From a virus: a stretch of 20,024 nucleotides of DNA. Location: positions 1-20,024 of IMG/VR virus record IMGVR_UViG_3300035523_000072, one strand, 5' to 3'. A program made the position numbers and the translations under genes. The notes under the pieces are model-generated. The model made no database searches. It saw nothing but the letters and a program-made list of their open reading frames with translations, and was not told the DNA's origin. Of this stretch, positions 19,489 to 20,024 are shown piece after piece; position 1 is the stretch's first letter, and every line of letters begins with the position of its first letter.

Positions 19489-20024
19489 AGTGCTGACACC
19501 CCCATGTGTCCTTTCCGCGCGTCTTCGAGGGCACGCACAGCGTCCACCAGATCAACATCGTACTGAGCACCGTACGCTGTCTCACACCCGGCGTAGGAAG
19601 CGGCGGCATCGCAGACCCCCTGCATCGCGCGCAACTCGTCAGCGTCAGGCATTCCCCCCTCATCCGGGAACAGTGTCTGGACAGCGGCTCGAAGATCATG
19701 GAACGCATCCGCCAAATTGCGATGGTACTGGTAGCAGCGGTCAGTCGGCACCTCGTGCCCATCCGCATATGTGACTTCGCACGGGTAATTCGCGCACGAA
19801 GTGACGTTCCGCGCGGCATGTATCACGGCCAGCTTCGGCCCATCCGTCAAACGGTCGCCGATGGTGTCGGGGAACTCCCTGGGCGGCGACAACTCCGCGA
19901 TCCGCGCCTGCATCCCAATGATCGCCTCCATCGCCCGCCGCAACGTCTCCGCCGATTCGACGAACTTGAGGTCATACCGTTGCGTGATGCTCTGAATGGC
20001 CTTATAAACAACGTTCGGATCGTC
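19485..20024 (-). CDS. Early phage protein of unknown function (N-terminus outside window)
   Basis: The frame is open from its TGA at 19485 to the right edge (180 codons), so the start lies beyond the window; internal ATG 19931 and TTG 19943 are less likely starts. The visible protein begins with helical sequence ('VYKAIQSITQRYDLKFVESAETLRRAMEAI', 'MQARIAELS'). It continues with a cysteine-containing middle ('VTSCANYPCEVTYADGHEVPTDRCYQYHRNLADAFHDLR') and ends 'YDVDLVDAVRALEDARKGHMGVSAL'. The three cysteines and histidine in the middle might bind a metal, but the spacing is not a standard finger. No family recognised; coupled by ATGA to the DUF1643 gene. Confidence 0.65.
   Translation of the reverse strand, partial: DDPNVVYKAIQSITQRYDLKFVESAETLRRAMEAIIGMQARIAELSPPREFPDTIGDRLTDGPKLAVIHAARNVTSCANYPCEVTYADGHEVPTDRCYQYHRNLADAFHDLRAAVQTLFPDEGGMPDADELRAMQGVCDAAASYAGCETAYGAQYDVDLVDAVRALEDARKGHMGVSAL

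Noticed and set aside
1-20024. tRNA or rRNA genes
   Set aside because: I found no cloverleaf-like segment with a T-loop GTTCGA-type core in a non-coding gap, and no rRNA-like sequence.

Overview
The window is almost entirely one leftward (minus-strand) temperate-phage or phage-derived gene block, abutting what looks like a host gene at its left edge. Every supported gene lies on the minus strand, so transcription runs from high to low coordinates. Many junctions are ATGA or TAATG overlaps, or gaps of a few bases, as in long polycistronic phage operons. The organism cannot be named from the sequence. It is a bacterium with fairly high GC, clear Shine-Dalgarno sites and apparent use of TTG starts. 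The left-edge WD40/TolB-like beta-propeller gene fits several phyla (Chloroflexota is only a guess).

Right part (20024 to about 13411), early and replication genes in transcription order: a partial protein of unknown function, a DUF1643 protein, the flavin-dependent thymidylate synthase ThyX, an unknown 188-aa protein, a PD-(D/E)XK nuclease-like protein, an unknown 156-aa protein, two 95-aa proteins that share an identical N-terminal segment because a 54-bp sequence is duplicated at their starts, a D12-class (Dam-like) adenine methyltransferase, a replication initiator with a winged-helix-like N-terminus, and a DnaC-type helicase loader. A dense block of direct and inverted repeats (14641-14761) sits inside the initiator gene and looks like a replication origin.

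Middle and left part (about 13410 to 1591), packaging and morphogenesis in the order of the phage lambda head operon: terminase small subunit (Nu1-like), terminase large subunit (gpA-like), gpW-like joining protein, portal (gpB-like), ClpP-like prohead protease, gpD-like decoration protein, gpE-like major capsid protein, FII-like head-tail protein, gpZ-like minor tail protein and a tail-completion protein in the gpU position. Where lambda would continue with tail tube, tape measure and tail tip genes, this element instead has a LamG-fold protein, a beta-rich appendage-like protein and an LLH-type holin-like protein. A cluster of hairpins, including two intrinsic terminators, then closes the operon. 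No tape measure, tail tube, integrase, repressor or endolysin is visible. The element is therefore a defective prophage, a phage with its remaining genes outside the window, or a capsid-forming satellite-like element that would borrow tails.

Left edge (1-1404): an inverted-repeat-rich non-coding stretch, then a separate gene (1-1067, running off the window) with its own good -10 box, encoding a membrane-anchored or secreted beta-propeller protein that is probably chromosomal.
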